Source: Pantoea eucalypti (GTDB lineage: Bacteria; Pseudomonadota; Gammaproteobacteria; Enterobacterales; Enterobacteriaceae). From it: 64,000 bases of DNA. The stretch is taken from contig NZ_CP045720.1 of assembly GCF_009646115.1 (NCBI RefSeq), positions 2,418,001 through 2,482,000 on the forward strand, given 5' to 3'. How positions within the stretch are numbered: the first letter of the stretch is position 1; every line of letters starts with the position of its first letter. The notes beneath the pieces were generated by a model. That model was not told where the DNA came from. It did not search any database and saw nothing but the letters and a program-made list of their open reading frames with translations. The position numbers were made by a program, and so were the translations under genes. This document shows positions 44,804 to 55,268 of the stretch, in pieces.

Positions 44804-46732
44804 TATTCTTTACTTCCCTGATTAAATGCCGCTTTTACAGCATTCTGAATTTGTGCTGATGTGGGCTCTGTATCAGAAGCAGCGGCAGGTTTACTAATAT
44901 TTAAATCCAGCGTACCGCCGGTATTAATTTCACCCTGCCCGGACGCGTTCACTGTGAAATTTATACATTGCAGATTGACCTGACCGTTAGCGCCTAATTC
45001 CAGAATGGATTGACCAGCCACCAGACGTATTCCGGTATCAGAAGCTTGCACAATGCCTCCCTGCACTAGTTGTAAAAAACCACCACCAATTACCTCCGTA
45101 TGTGAAAGCTGTGTTGCCTGCTCATGCGCACCGGCCACCTTACCTTTGTAGTCTCGATTAATGCTGACGGTTTGTGAGCCACCAACACTGTGTGATTCAT
45201 CATTTTTAACATGCGTATCCATGTTCTTCTGTGCCTGAATCCACAGGTGTTCCTCACCCGCCTTATCCTCAAACCTCAGCGCGTTCGCCGTATCCGCCGT
45301 GCCATCCTTCGACCGGCTTAAAAAGCCCATCTGCGTCGCTGCTGCCGGCAGCGCCCACGGCGGCATGCTCGCCTCGTTATACACCCGGCCGATGATCAGC
45401 GGACGGTCCGGATCGCCGTTGATGAAGTCCACCACCACCTCGTCGTTGACCCGCGGGATCTGCACCCCGCCGAACCCCTGACCCGCCCAGGCGCTGGAGA
45501 CGCGCACCCAGCAGGAGCTGGTGTCGTCGCCCTTTGCCAGACGGTCCCAGTGAAACTTCACCTTCACCCGGCCGTAGCGGTCGGTCCAGATCGACTCGCC
45601 TTTCGGCCCCACCACCTTCGCCGTCTGCGGACCGTGCGTTTTTGGCCACGGCGTCTCCGGCGGCGTGCGGTACGTCACCGACGACGGCAGCACCGTGAAG
45701 CTGATATTGTGCCGGCTCTCGCCGGTGTCGCCGCTGGCGTAACTGTTCTCGGCGAAGTCATAGGTCGCCGAGGTCACCAGATATTCGCCGTTGTCGCTGA
45801 AGTGCGGCGCGTTGATGATGGCGAAGGTGAAGCCCGGCGCGATGCCGGTGGCGGTGCCCGACCCGCTGACGCTGTGGTGCTCGGCCTGCCACACCTCCTG
45901 ACGGATGCGCGCGTAGGACTCGCCGTGGCTGTGGTCGACAAAGTGGCCCGGCCAGTCGTAGACGTCCACCGACCCCGGCACCGGCGACGCCGGGTTCTGC
46001 CGCGCCTGCAGCATCCACGCGTTCGGCTTGCGGAAGTCGTAGTCGTCGGTGCTGTAGATGCCCGGCGTCACGCTCTCCGCCAGCGACCACTGGCTGATGC
46101 CCTCTTCCGTCACCACGCCGCCCGACGGGGTGACGTGATAGGCGATGGTCTCATAGCCCGGAAACGCCTGATGCTGGTCCGGCGCGTCGCACAGCACCAG
46201 CGTATGTTTGTCCGCCTCGTGGCGGAAGAAGTAGTAAATCCTCCAGCTCCATCAGGCGGCTGATGAAGTCCGGGCTGCTCTCCTGATACTGCACGCAGTA
46301 CTCCCACACCCGGTAGTTGCCCGCCAGGCGCGTCTCTACGTTAACCGCGTACTCCTTCAGCAGCGTCTGCACAATCTGCGGCACCGTCTGGCTCTGGAAG
46401 ATGCGCAGGTTGCGGTCGCGCTGCATCGGCCACAGGTCCGGCTCAACCGTCAGCTGGTAGACCGCGTAGCGGGTGCCGCTCAGCTCCTGGCTGCGCACCG
46501 CCACCCGGGTGATTTTGCCGTTGAGGTAGCGCGGGCTCAGCGCGTTCATCAGGCCGTCGGTCGGCAGCGTAAACGTCACCGGCTTGCCCAGCAGGGCGTG
46601 ACGGTCGATGCGCGCGTCGGTGGCCAGCAGTTCGGCGGTGAGCACAAAGGGACGGGACAGCGTCTCGGTGCCCGTGAGCGTGTGGAACAGCAGGCCGTCC
46701 GCCGGCAGCTGTGCAGTAATGCGTGAGAACAT
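44803..46732 (-). pseudogene. vgrG: vgrG next to ppkA, split by a 2-nt deletion
   Basis: The first frame runs from MFSRI (46732) to LMELE, then reads DLLLLPP instead of GIYYFF. At 46240 the sequence AAATCCTCC lacks two C residues present in the other copies (AAATCCCCTCC). The remaining VgrG continues in the other frame from about 46240 to 44803, with a distinct C-terminal helix (TQLSHTEVIGGGFLQLVQGG) ending in NAVKAAFNQGSKE. All other sequence is intact, so this may be a recent loss or a base-calling error in a C-run. It is the structural-cluster vgrG and the carrier of the complete PAAR-Rhs effector. Confidence 0.88.
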
Positions 46733-46748
46733 AAGTAATCCCTGACTA

Positions 46749-48251
46749 TTAACTGTGTGGATCGAGCAACCAGACGCCTTCTTCGCTGATGTTCAGCGTC
46801 TGCTGGCGAGTGCCACTCTGGCCGCTAATGGCAAAGGTGTAATTACCTGGGGCCAGCTGCAGCGTCGCGAAGCCATTCACCGCCGGGACCAGCGCCTGCG
46901 GTTGACCGTTCACCTGAACGCGTTCGCCCTGCTGCAGACGGATATAAACCTGGGCGACCGGGGCGGGTGGCGGTGCCGGTTGAGGATCGGGTTCACGTGC
47001 GGCGGTCTGTACAGGTTCAGAGGTCTGCGCCGGCGCGCTGACAACCTTCTCTGCCGGGGTCTCAGCCTGCGTCGGTGGCGCAGCCACCGGCTGGTTAACC
47101 GGCGCGACGGTGACGGCAGGCGCGCTGTTTTGCGCGACCTCAGCCGGCGATGACTCATTACCGCGTGACATCAGCAGACCGGCGCACAGGCCGACCAGCA
47201 CACCCGCAGCCACCAGGCCTGGCAGAGCAAACCGGTGTCCCAGCAGCGTTTTCAGCGGCGAGGCGGGTTTGACCTCCTCCTCTTCTTCTGTGATCGGCAC
47301 CAGCATCGTACCTGGCCCGCTCATTTTTGCGCTGAGCAGCGGTTCCGGTTCACGTTCCGGCAGCGCCATCAGCACAGCAAAATCATCAATGCTCTGCGGG
47401 CGATCTTCCGGCTTCAGCGCCAGAGCACGATCCACGGCACTGAGCAGCGCTGTGGAGAACCCCGCCAGACGACGCTGCACCAGCGGCTGATAATTATCTT
47501 CGATGCTCCGCACCACGCTGACCGGTGGCGGTGCACCGGTAATCAGCGTATGCAGCACCGCGCCCAGCGCGTAGATATCGGTCCACGCGCCCTGCTCGCT
47601 CTCGTCGTTGTCGCTGTATTGCTCAATCGGCGCATAGCCGGGACGCAGCATGGTCTCGCTCTCATCCGACAGGTTGCCGATGGTTTTGCGCGCCGACCCG
47701 AAGTCCAGCAGGATCGGCTCGCCGCTGCTCTGAATCTGGATGTTATCCAGCGAGATATCACGATGCAGGTAACCCGCTTCATGGATGGTTTTAATCGCGC
47801 CCAGCAGCGGCGGCAGCATGCGACGGATCCAGGTTTCATCTACCGACTGCGGATTGCGTTCGCGGAAGTTTGAGAGCGTGGTGCCGCTGTAGAACACCGT
47901 GCCCATGTAGGCAGTGTCGTTCTGCACCCAGAAACGCAGCACGTGCAGCAGGTTCGGATGGTTAAAGCGCGCCAGCAGACGCGCCTCCTGAATAAAGCTG
48001 TTCAGTCCGGCGTGAAAAGTTTTGCTGAAACGTTCGCTGCGCAGTACCAGATTAAGGTCATCGCTGCGCACCGCCAGTGACGCGGGCATAAACTCTTTGA
48101 TGGCGATATCACGTTCCAGCTGGTGATCCCAGGCGCGATAGACGATACCAAAGCCACCACCGCCGATAACCTCTTTGATTTCAAACTCATTAAAGCGGTA
48201 ACCCAGCGGCAGCGCGTTGGGGACATTCAGGGGTTGATCATGTTCCGACAT
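46749..48251 (-). CDS. ppkA: T6SS serine/threonine kinase PpkA
   Basis: 500 residues. A full Hanks-type kinase domain: Gly-rich loop GGGGFGIVYRA (30-40), Lys52 in AIKEF, HRD at 163-165 (YLHRDISLDN), DFG at 183-185. A Pro-rich segment and one transmembrane helix (about 340-361, LPGLVAAGVLVGLCAGLLM) follow, then a Pro/Ala/Glu-rich periplasmic linker and a PEGA-like beta domain (VYIRLQQGERVQVNG). PpkA phosphorylates the FHA protein, which starts T6SS assembly. Gene order tssH, ppkA, vgrG is tight (27 nt and 16 nt). Confidence 0.92.
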   Translation of the reverse strand: MSEHDQPLNVPNALPLGYRFNEFEIKEVIGGGGFGIVYRAWDHQLERDIAIKEFMPASLAVRSDDLNLVLRSERFSKTFHAGLNSFIQEARLLARFNHPNLLHVLRFWVQNDTAYMGTVFYSGTTLSNFRERNPQSVDETWIRRMLPPLLGAIKTIHEAGYLHRDISLDNIQIQSSGEPILLDFGSARKTIGNLSDESETMLRPGYAPIEQYSDNDESEQGAWTDIYALGAVLHTLITGAPPPVSVVRSIEDNYQPLVQRRLAGFSTALLSAVDRALALKPEDRPQSIDDFAVLMALPEREPEPLLSAKMSGPGTMLVPITEEEEEVKPASPLKTLLGHRFALPGLVAAGVLVGLCAGLLMSRGNESSPAEVAQNSAPAVTVAPVNQPVAAPPTQAETPAEKVVSAPAQTSEPVQTAAREPDPQPAPPPAPVAQVYIRLQQGERVQVNGQPQALVPAVNGFATLQLAPGNYTFAISGQSGTRQQTLNISEEGVWLLDPHS

Positions 48252-48278
48252 ATTCGAAAACTCTCTGATAACTAAGCT

Positions 48279-50888
48279 TTAAACAGCGAACTGGCAGACA
48301 AATTCGCCCTGCTCACAACGCACTTCGACGCGGCGATAGCGTTCATCGCGGGCGTGCGCACTCAGCAATATCTGGCTCATCTGCGGCAACAGCGTGTTAG
48401 TGAGGATGGCATCCACCATGCGACCGCCCGACTCCACCTCGGTACAGCGCTGGACGATCTGGCTCACCACCGACTCGTCGATCTGCGCCTCAATCCCATG
48501 GTTGTCGGCCAGACGACGCACAATGCGCGCCAGCTGCAGCCGCACAATCTCCGCCAGCATTTCATCGCTGAGCGGGTAATACGGCACCACCAGCAGACGG
48601 CCCAGCAGCGCAGGCGGGAACACCTCCAGCAGCGGTTTACGCAGCGCGGTGCTCAGGGCATCCGGATCGGGCATCAGTTCAGGATCAGCACACATCGCGC
48701 TGATCAACTGCGTGCCGACGTTCGAGGTCAGAATGATGATGGTGTTGCGGAAATCGATGTGGCGACCTTCGCCATCCTCCATCCAGCCCTTATCAAACAC
48801 CTGGAAGAACAGCTCATGCACATCCGGATGGGCTTTCTCAATCTCATCCAGCAGCACCACGCTGTAGGGACGACGGCGAACGGCTTCGGTCAGCACGCCG
48901 CCTTCGCCGTAGCCGACGTAGCCCGGCGGAGCACCTTTCAGCGTCGAGACAGTGTGCGCCTCCTGAAACTCACTCATGTTGATGGTGATAATGTTCTGCT
49001 CACCGCCATACAGCGACTCGGCCAGCGCCAGCGCGGTCTCGGTTTTACCGACACCGGACGGGCCGCACAGCATAAAGACGCCTGCGGGCTTGTTGGGGTT
49101 ATCCAGGCGGGCGCGCGTAGTGCGAACCCGTTTGGCGATCAGATCCAGACCGTGACGCTGGCCGATGACGCGCTGGTTCAGGGTGTCAGCCAGATTCAGG
49201 ACGGCGTCGATCTCATTCTTCACCATCCGGCCCAGTGGAATACCGGTCCAGTCCGAGACCACGGCAGCCACCACGCCTGCATCCACGGCGGCAAACAGCA
49301 GCGGCGAGTCGCCCTGCAGCGCCGTGAGTTGCTGCTGCGTTGCATCACGCTGTTCACGCAGCGCCGGATCCTCTTCGGTTACACAGCGGGCGCGCAGCGC
49401 AATCAGCGTCTCAACCAGTTCACGCTCCTGCAGCCAGCGCTGTTGCAGTGCATCACGTTCAGTTTCCAGGGCGGTGCGCTCTGCGGCAATCGCCTGCTGG
49501 CGGGTCACATCGCCAAGGCCGACGCGGATTTCACGTTCAATGATCTCCGCTTCAATCTCCAGCGCGGCCAGACGATGCAGACAATCTTCCAGCGCCGCAG
49601 GCTGCGCGCCCTGACTCACCGCCACGCGGGCGCAGGCAGTATCCAGCAGCGCCACCGCTTTATCGGGCAGCTGACGCGCCGGAATGTAGCGATGGGATAG
49701 TTTCACTGCCGCAGTGACTGCATCATCCAGCAACAGCACGCGATGGTGTTTCTCCAGCGCGCTGACGGTGCTGCGCAGCATCAGAATCGCTTTGGCTTCA
49801 TCCGGCTCCTGCACCTGCACGGTCTGGAAGCGGCGGGTCAGCGCCGGATCTTTCTCAATATACTTTTTGTATTCGGCCCAGGTGGTCGCGCCGATGGTGC
49901 GAAGCTGGCCGCGCGCCAGCGCCGGTTTCAGCAGGTTGGCGGCATCGCCGGTGCCCTGCTGACCACCCGCGCCAACCAGAGTGTGGATCTCATCGACAAA
50001 CAGCACGATCGGCGTCGGGCTGGACTGCACCTCATTGATCAGCGCCTGCAGTCGCGCTTCGAACTCCCCTTTCATCCCGGCACCCGCCTGCAGCAGGCCA
50101 ATATCCAGCAGCCAGAGCTGCACATCGCGCAGCGGCGCAGGCACATCCCCCGCGGCAATACGCAGCGCGAGGCCTTCGACCACCGCGGTTTTGCCGACGC
50201 CCGCTTCACCGGTCAACAACGGGTTGTTCTGACGACGACGCATCAGGATATCGACCATCTGGCGGATCTCATCGTCACGCCCGGTTACCGGATCGATGCG
50301 GCCTTCACGGGCGCGCGCGGTCAGATCCTGTCCATACTGCTCCAGCGAACTGCCACTGGCCGCAGGCGCTGTACCAGCAGCATCTGCCGGCGCGCTCATC
50401 GCCTGCTGCGCTTCTTTGCTGTTGCTGAGCAGCGTGTCGAAATCCGCCAGCAGCGCATCGGCATTAACCCGGCTGAACTGGCCGGAGATGCCTTTCAGTA
50501 CGCTGGCCAGGTTGAAGGTTTTCAGCATACCAATCAGCAGATGACCGCCGCGAATGCGGGTCGCGCCATATTTCAGCGAGGCATAAACCCACGCCCGCTC
50601 AACGGCGCTGTCGATATGCTCAGAGAGGTCGGAGACCGCACTGGCACCGCGAGGCAGGCGATCCAGCGCGGCAACGATGTCCTGAGTCAGGGCCTTTTCA
50701 TCCAGTGAAAAATGTGTGATGACCTGCTGTAAGTCGCCATCCTGCTGCTGCATCAGTTGATGCAGCCAGTGCACCAGTTCGACATAGGGATTGCCGCGCA
50801 GTTTGCAAAAGGCGGTGGCGCTTTCCAGCGAGGAAAATAACAGCGTATCCAGTTTGCCGAATAGCACGGCACGGCTGATTTCTGACAT
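48279..50888 (-). CDS. tssH: T6SS disassembly ATPase TssH/ClpV
   Basis: 869 residues, normal for ClpV. N-terminal domain about 1-160, with a Pro/Ala linker; first AAA+ module with Walker A GEAGVGKT (227-234) and [14 protein letters not shown]; coiled-coil middle domain ([35 protein letters not shown]); second AAA+ module with GPSGVGKT and [10 protein letters not shown]. It binds contracted TssB/C sheath and recycles it in the cytoplasm. Located between tssG and ppkA. Confidence 0.96.
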   Translation of the reverse strand: MSEISRAVLFGKLDTLLFSSLESATAFCKLRGNPYVELVHWLHQLMQQQDGDLQQVITHFSLDEKALTQDIVAALDRLPRGASAVSDLSEHIDSAVERAWVYASLKYGATRIRGGHLLIGMLKTFNLASVLKGISGQFSRVNADALLADFDTLLSNSKEAQQAMSAPADAAGTAPAASGSSLEQYGQDLTARAREGRIDPVTGRDDEIRQMVDILMRRRQNNPLLTGEAGVGKTAVVEGLALRIAAGDVPAPLRDVQLWLLDIGLLQAGAGMKGEFEARLQALINEVQSSPTPIVLFVDEIHTLVGAGGQQGTGDAANLLKPALARGQLRTIGATTWAEYKKYIEKDPALTRRFQTVQVQEPDEAKAILMLRSTVSALEKHHRVLLLDDAVTAAVKLSHRYIPARQLPDKAVALLDTACARVAVSQGAQPAALEDCLHRLAALEIEAEIIEREIRVGLGDVTRQQAIAAERTALETERDALQQRWLQERELVETLIALRARCVTEEDPALREQRDATQQQLTALQGDSPLLFAAVDAGVVAAVVSDWTGIPLGRMVKNEIDAVLNLADTLNQRVIGQRHGLDLIAKRVRTTRARLDNPNKPAGVFMLCGPSGVGKTETALALAESLYGGEQNIITINMSEFQEAHTVSTLKGAPPGYVGYGEGGVLTEAVRRRPYSVVLLDEIEKAHPDVHELFFQVFDKGWMEDGEGRHIDFRNTIIILTSNVGTQLISAMCADPELMPDPDALSTALRKPLLEVFPPALLGRLLVVPYYPLSDEMLAEIVRLQLARIVRRLADNHGIEAQIDESVVSQIVQRCTEVESGGRMVDAILTNTLLPQMSQILLSAHARDERYRRVEVRCEQGEFVCQFAV

Positions 50889-50942
50889 AGGGGGCTCTCT
50901 TCAATGAAAGACGCAGGCTGTGTAACAGGGAAAGCGGCTGGG

Positions 50943-51989
50943 CTAGCGTGAAGCAGCCTCAACCTCAAACATGAAATCTTCGCGATCGTGCGGCTGCGGC
51001 ATCTGCCCCAGCCAGCTGGTGTAGCCGAGTCGGGCAGTGCCGCCCAGCGCCACACCCTGCACCTCGTCAGCGGCCAGGATCAGACTGAGATCCCATTGCA
51101 TTTCGATGCCAAGGTAGTGACGCACCCAGTCGCGCACTTCCTGCGCGCCGGGCGCATCCGGCAGAAAATGGGCATACTGCGCGGCGTTGAGCGGGCCCAG
51201 GTGCAGGCGAAAACGGTGCTGCACATCACGTACCGCCACACCGAGAAACGCGGAGGCGCCCAGCCGGGGCATGTGACGTCCCGCGCCCAGTCGGGCCTGA
51301 TCGCGGCTGTCCAGCGTCAGCCAGTGCGGCAGGTTCTGCGTGAGCCGGACCGGTACGCCAAAGTAGTGGCGCAGAATGCGCACCAGCCCTTCCGCATCAT
51401 GACCGTGACGGCTGAGATGGCCCACCAGCATCAGTCGGGCATGGAGACTCAGCGAGCTGGCCTGCTGCTGGGCCGGCAAACCGATGCCCGCCAGACAGGC
51501 GAGATAGTTCAGGAAGCGACTGTCGTCGGGACGATCCAGCGACACGGTCGGCTGCGCATCCGCCCAGGCACGATAGAACAGCAGCGTGGCGCGGTGGTGA
51601 AACAGGTCAGCAAACGCCGACAGGCTGTGATCCTGATGATGCACGATGCGTTCATGCACATATTCGGTCAGATGGGTTGGCAGCGGGCCGTTGGGGCCAA
51701 ACAGGCCAAAGCTGTAGATCGACAGCTCATGACGCTCCGAACCCTCACGCGGGGTGGCACTGGCGACGGTGGCCGGTGCAAACGCCAGTGACGGCGTCTG
51801 ACCGATGCGTACCGATTCGAACTTCGGCAGCGGCGCACGGCCCAGCGGATAGCGCTGACCGCCCTGCGCGTCCAGCCGTCGCAGCAGCTGAAACAGATCG
51901 TAGCGCCACGGCGCGGCCATGACTTTCTGCCAGAAATCATCCGGCAGTCGGGTCAGACGCGGCAGCGTAATGACTTTTTCGCCACTCAT
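50943..51989 (-). CDS. tssG: T6SS baseplate protein TssG
   Basis: 348 residues with start at 51989 (MSGEKVITLPRL), where ATG and the tssF stop overlap (ATGA). A longer frame to 52127 only reads tssF in another phase. Pattern typical of TssG: PWRYDLFQLLRRLDAQGG, SVRIGQTPSLAFAPATV, YSFGLFGPNGPLPTHLTEY. TssG forms the baseplate wedge with TssF, TssE and TssK in the cytoplasm. Confidence 0.94.
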   Translation of the reverse strand: MSGEKVITLPRLTRLPDDFWQKVMAAPWRYDLFQLLRRLDAQGGQRYPLGRAPLPKFESVRIGQTPSLAFAPATVASATPREGSERHELSIYSFGLFGPNGPLPTHLTEYVHERIVHHQDHSLSAFADLFHHRATLLFYRAWADAQPTVSLDRPDDSRFLNYLACLAGIGLPAQQQASSLSLHARLMLVGHLSRHGHDAEGLVRILRHYFGVPVRLTQNLPHWLTLDSRDQARLGAGRHMPRLGASAFLGVAVRDVQHRFRLHLGPLNAAQYAHFLPDAPGAQEVRDWVRHYLGIEMQWDLSLILAADEVQGVALGGTARLGYTSWLGQMPQPHDREDFMFEVEAASR

Positions 51990-53857
51990 ATCAGCGCTTT
52001 CCTGCCCATGCGCGGTGGCCAGTAGCCCACTTCCCCGCGCTGCTGGCTGTTCAGGGTGAATTCTGTGAAGCTGTTCAGCGCCACCAGCCGGCCACAAACC
52101 CGCTCCAGTACGCTGCCAAACAGCCATGGGCTGGCACCCGAAAACGCCTGCTCATCCACTTCCAGCGTGATGCTGACACCGCGCGCAAACACCACCGGCC
52201 CTGGCTCAGGCACACGGCGGTTTACCGCGCTGAGCGTACAGTGACGAATGCCGTCAATCTGGCGGGCAACCGGCGCTTCGGCGAGATTAGCGTAGAGGCT
52301 CAGCAACTGGCGCAGCGCCGCCGCACCTTCCCCGTCGCTGCTGTCCATCAGACTGAGATAGTTCATCTGCAGATGGCTGATCAGCCGCCAGGCCGAAAGG
52401 CCTTCTGCCAGCGCCGGACGCGGCGGTGTCGGTCCTTTGCACAGCTTCAGCTCCGACACCGGAATGGAATCCGGCATCACGAAGTTGCCCTGATCCTGCT
52501 GCAGCATCAGCGGCAGATCGCGGCTGGTACACATCACCTCGGCAGAGAGATAGCGCACGTCGTCGCGCCACGGCGCATGATGCTCATCCACCAGCGACAG
52601 AAACACTTCTGAACCGATGTAGCCGGTGCGCGTGCCATAACGTTGTGCCTGCTCTGACAGGGTGCGCTGTTCGCGGCGCAGCGAGAAGTAGGCGCCATAG
52701 TCACCCTGATCGCCGCTGAAGGTGCTCCAGAACGGGCGGAATACCTGCTCTTCCCGCTTGCCCTCTACGGTGGCAAACAGCCGCTGCACCGAATGCACCT
52801 CATAATCCAGCGGCCGGATGTTATCCACTACCAGATGATATTCATGCTGACTGTCGCTGACCTTCAGACGCTCGGCGGTTTTCGGGAAGAGGTTAATGAC
52901 CGGCGTGCAGTGCAGCGCCAGATGGCTGTGATCGACCACGCTTTCCAGCGCGCTGTCCGCTTTGTCGAGCAGGATGATGATGTCGAACGCTGTGGCGTTG
53001 TCGCAGCGGCGCAAAAACGGGCCGAGCTGACTCAGGCTGATAAACTGAAAGCGTGCCGGAAAAGCGAAATATTCCTGCAACAGACGATAGCCGTCGAAGT
53101 TGCGCAGGTCGTCGGGCAGCAGCGCCTGCTCTGGCGCAAAACCCTCCTGCTGCAGGGCGTCATCTGTCAGCACCTGACGCTGTGGCCGTTTCTCTACCGA
53201 CTGCAGCACGATACCTACCCGATGCTGCATCAGCAGCTCAAGCAGCTTCAGCGCCTGAATATCCGGGCCGCTGAGGAACAGCATCAGGTCCTCGACGTTG
53301 AGCTGACTCAGCGAGGAGATCCCTTCACAGGTGATACGGATGCGCAGCGCACTTGCCGCGCCCAGGCCCGTGAGTTTCAGCTCGCCAGAAGGCAGATCAC
53401 CTGGCACGCCGCCGAGGCTGGCTTCAGTGATGCGCAGCGGATGCAGCACCACATCGTGTGCGGTGGAGTAGCTGCAGGTCACCCCGGTTTTTTTCAGGTT
53501 CTGGCTCTCCATCATGGTGCCACGCGGCACCCGGAAACCCTGAGTGATATCACCTTTGCGGCTGTCCGGCGTCAGCTGCGCAATCGCCATGGAGGGCGTT
53601 GGCGAGAGATAAGATGGCGCAATCATCTCCAGCAGACGCTGTGAGAAGCGCGGAAACTCCGCATCCATCTTCAGCTGCACGCGCGACGTCAGGAAGGCAA
53701 ACCCTTCCATCAGCCGTTCCACATAGGGGTCCGCCACGTCAATGCCATGCATGCCAAGACGTCCCGCCACTTTCGGGTAGCGCGTCGCAAACTCTGCCCC
53801 CATCTCGCGCAGGTAGGCCAGTTCACGGTTGTAGTAGTCGAGCAGATTGCTGTCCAT
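51986..53857 (-). CDS. tssF: T6SS baseplate protein TssF
   Basis: 623 residues, the family length. N-terminus LLDYYNRELAYLREMGAEFATRYPKVAGRLG and LMEGFAFLTSRVQLKMDAEFPRFSQ are TssF signatures. It is the central wedge component of the baseplate and partner of TssG, with which it is translationally coupled. Confidence 0.95.
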   Translation of the reverse strand: MDSNLLDYYNRELAYLREMGAEFATRYPKVAGRLGMHGIDVADPYVERLMEGFAFLTSRVQLKMDAEFPRFSQRLLEMIAPSYLSPTPSMAIAQLTPDSRKGDITQGFRVPRGTMMESQNLKKTGVTCSYSTAHDVVLHPLRITEASLGGVPGDLPSGELKLTGLGAASALRIRITCEGISSLSQLNVEDLMLFLSGPDIQALKLLELLMQHRVGIVLQSVEKRPQRQVLTDDALQQEGFAPEQALLPDDLRNFDGYRLLQEYFAFPARFQFISLSQLGPFLRRCDNATAFDIIILLDKADSALESVVDHSHLALHCTPVINLFPKTAERLKVSDSQHEYHLVVDNIRPLDYEVHSVQRLFATVEGKREEQVFRPFWSTFSGDQGDYGAYFSLRREQRTLSEQAQRYGTRTGYIGSEVFLSLVDEHHAPWRDDVRYLSAEVMCTSRDLPLMLQQDQGNFVMPDSIPVSELKLCKGPTPPRPALAEGLSAWRLISHLQMNYLSLMDSSDGEGAAALRQLLSLYANLAEAPVARQIDGIRHCTLSAVNRRVPEPGPVVFARGVSITLEVDEQAFSGASPWLFGSVLERVCGRLVALNSFTEFTLNSQQRGEVGYWPPRMGRKALI

Positions 53858-53859
53858 GG

Positions 53860-54435
53860 TTATCCTGCATCCTGAAGTTCGAAATGGCCGCTCTCCAGAT
53901 CAACCTGAGTGCGGAACAGAAACGCCAGTGGATAAGGCACACACCAGAGCCGCCCTTTGATCTCAATCGACAGCACGTTGTGCAGGCTGAGCGAGCCGAG
54001 ATCGCTGACGCAGCGCACCTGCAGCCCCTGCGGCAGAATACGCGGCTCGAAGTGCAGAATGGCGTTGGTCATTTTGCGCTGCATATCCTGCCATTCAATA
54101 TCGGAGACGTTCTGCCCGGCCAGCGGCGCAACGCCGAAATTCCAGACCGAGCGCTGCACCTGATCGAAACCACTGAGATCCTGCTGCGCTTCGTTATTAA
54201 TGGTGTTGAACAGCCACTGCAGATCGCGCAGGACGTGGCGACGCAGCGTGCTGTGGCTGATCAGCATGCTGTTCTCCGCCTCCTGCTGCTTGTCCGGCGC
54301 GTTGTCGGTCAGGCGATCCAGCAATGAGGATTGCAGCTTGTCGCGGGCGGTCAACGCATCGCGCTTTTTGCGCGCGCGAAAGCCGCCGTGCAGCTGGGCA
54401 TAGCCATCATTGTGCGCGCCTGAATCATGACTCAT
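53860..54435 (-). CDS. tssE: T6SS baseplate protein TssE (gp25-like)
   Basis: 191 residues. The gp25/lysozyme-like fold pattern is visible: LRRHVLRDLQWLFNT, VWNFGVAPLAGQNV, MTNAILHFEPRILPQGL, and SIEIKGRLWCVPYP at the end. A long charged N-terminal part (FRARKKRDALTARDKLQ) is common in Proteobacteria. It links the baseplate to the sheath. It overlaps tagJ by 11 nt. Confidence 0.92.
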   Translation of the reverse strand: MSHDSGAHNDGYAQLHGGFRARKKRDALTARDKLQSSLLDRLTDNAPDKQQEAENSMLISHSTLRRHVLRDLQWLFNTINNEAQQDLSGFDQVQRSVWNFGVAPLAGQNVSDIEWQDMQRKMTNAILHFEPRILPQGLQVRCVSDLGSLSLHNVLSIEIKGRLWCVPYPLAFLFRTQVDLESGHFELQDAG

Positions 54436-55252
54436 CGGCAGACTCTGTATTGTCGAACGTGACCTGCTGCAGGCTCAGCAGCGAGAATTCCGCGCTGTCG
54501 CTGAGCCACATTTTTTGTCCCTGGCCAATGAACTGATCCGTATCATCGCCAAGTGGCTTCCATTCGGTGACGCTGGCACGCAGAAAACGCTCGTCTGCAC
54601 CCGCCAGCAGCGGATAGCGCGCCGGAATCTGACACACCTGCTCGCTGCCATCCACCAGCTGCACGCGTGTGTGACGCCACACCAGATCGGTGACGCTGGC
54701 AGGCGCCTGGAACTGCATCTCACGAATGGCGGCAAACGGGATCCAGTAGTAACGCCCCTGATTGATCACTTCACACACCGGACCGAAACGGCTGTCGCCA
54801 TCCATCAGCCAGCTGAATGCGGTTGGCTGATCCTGTTGGGTGGCGGTGCCGGGATTGGCGTCGGCGAGGTCGAGTGCCTCAGCCCGCAGTGCAGTGCCGC
54901 GCGCGACATCACCCGCGGTGTCGGCCTGTAAGGCGGCCAGCAGTGTGTCGCACCAGTGCCAGGCGCTGCCCGGCAGTACCGGATCGGCCTCACCGCGCAG
55001 TACCGCGTCACGCTGCAGTTCACCGGCGATCGCCTGCTGCAACAGATTGACGGTTGGTTGCGCCTGCGGACTTAACGCCAGCCAGGATTGCAACTGCGTC
55101 TGCGCGCGCGACCAGTTACCTGACAGGCAAAGCAATTGCACAAAGGCAGCCCGCAGATCGGCATTTGCCGGATTCGCCTGAATCTGGCGGGTGACGTCAG
55201 CCAGTGTTTCGCCGAGCGTGGCGTTAGCCAGAAGGTGTTGTAAGGATTCCAT
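54425..55252 (-). CDS. tagJ: T6SS accessory protein TagJ/ImpE
   Basis: 275 residues. TPR-like N-terminal helices (ADLRAAFVQLLCLSGNWSRAQTQL) and a C-terminal ImpE domain (WLMDGDSRFGPVCEVINQGRYYWIPFAAI, VWRHTRVQLVDG). ImpE/TagJ binds the TssB sheath subunit and is thought to help ClpV-dependent recycling. It is an accessory gene seen in only some T6SS lineages. Confidence 0.88.
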   Translation of the reverse strand: MESLQHLLANATLGETLADVTRQIQANPANADLRAAFVQLLCLSGNWSRAQTQLQSWLALSPQAQPTVNLLQQAIAGELQRDAVLRGEADPVLPGSAWHWCDTLLAALQADTAGDVARGTALRAEALDLADANPGTATQQDQPTAFSWLMDGDSRFGPVCEVINQGRYYWIPFAAIREMQFQAPASVTDLVWRHTRVQLVDGSEQVCQIPARYPLLAGADERFLRASVTEWKPLGDDTDQFIGQGQKMWLSDSAEFSLLSLQQVTFDNTESADES

Positions 55253-55268
55253 GCAAACTCCTTTTGCG

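Noticed and set aside
48354..49700. Plus-strand frame of 448 codons opposite clpV
   Set aside because: Shadow of tssH; Arg/Gln/His-rich with no domains.
51990..52127. Longer TssG start
   Set aside because: The extra 46 residues are tssF read in another phase; the ATGA overlap at 51989 fits the operon.
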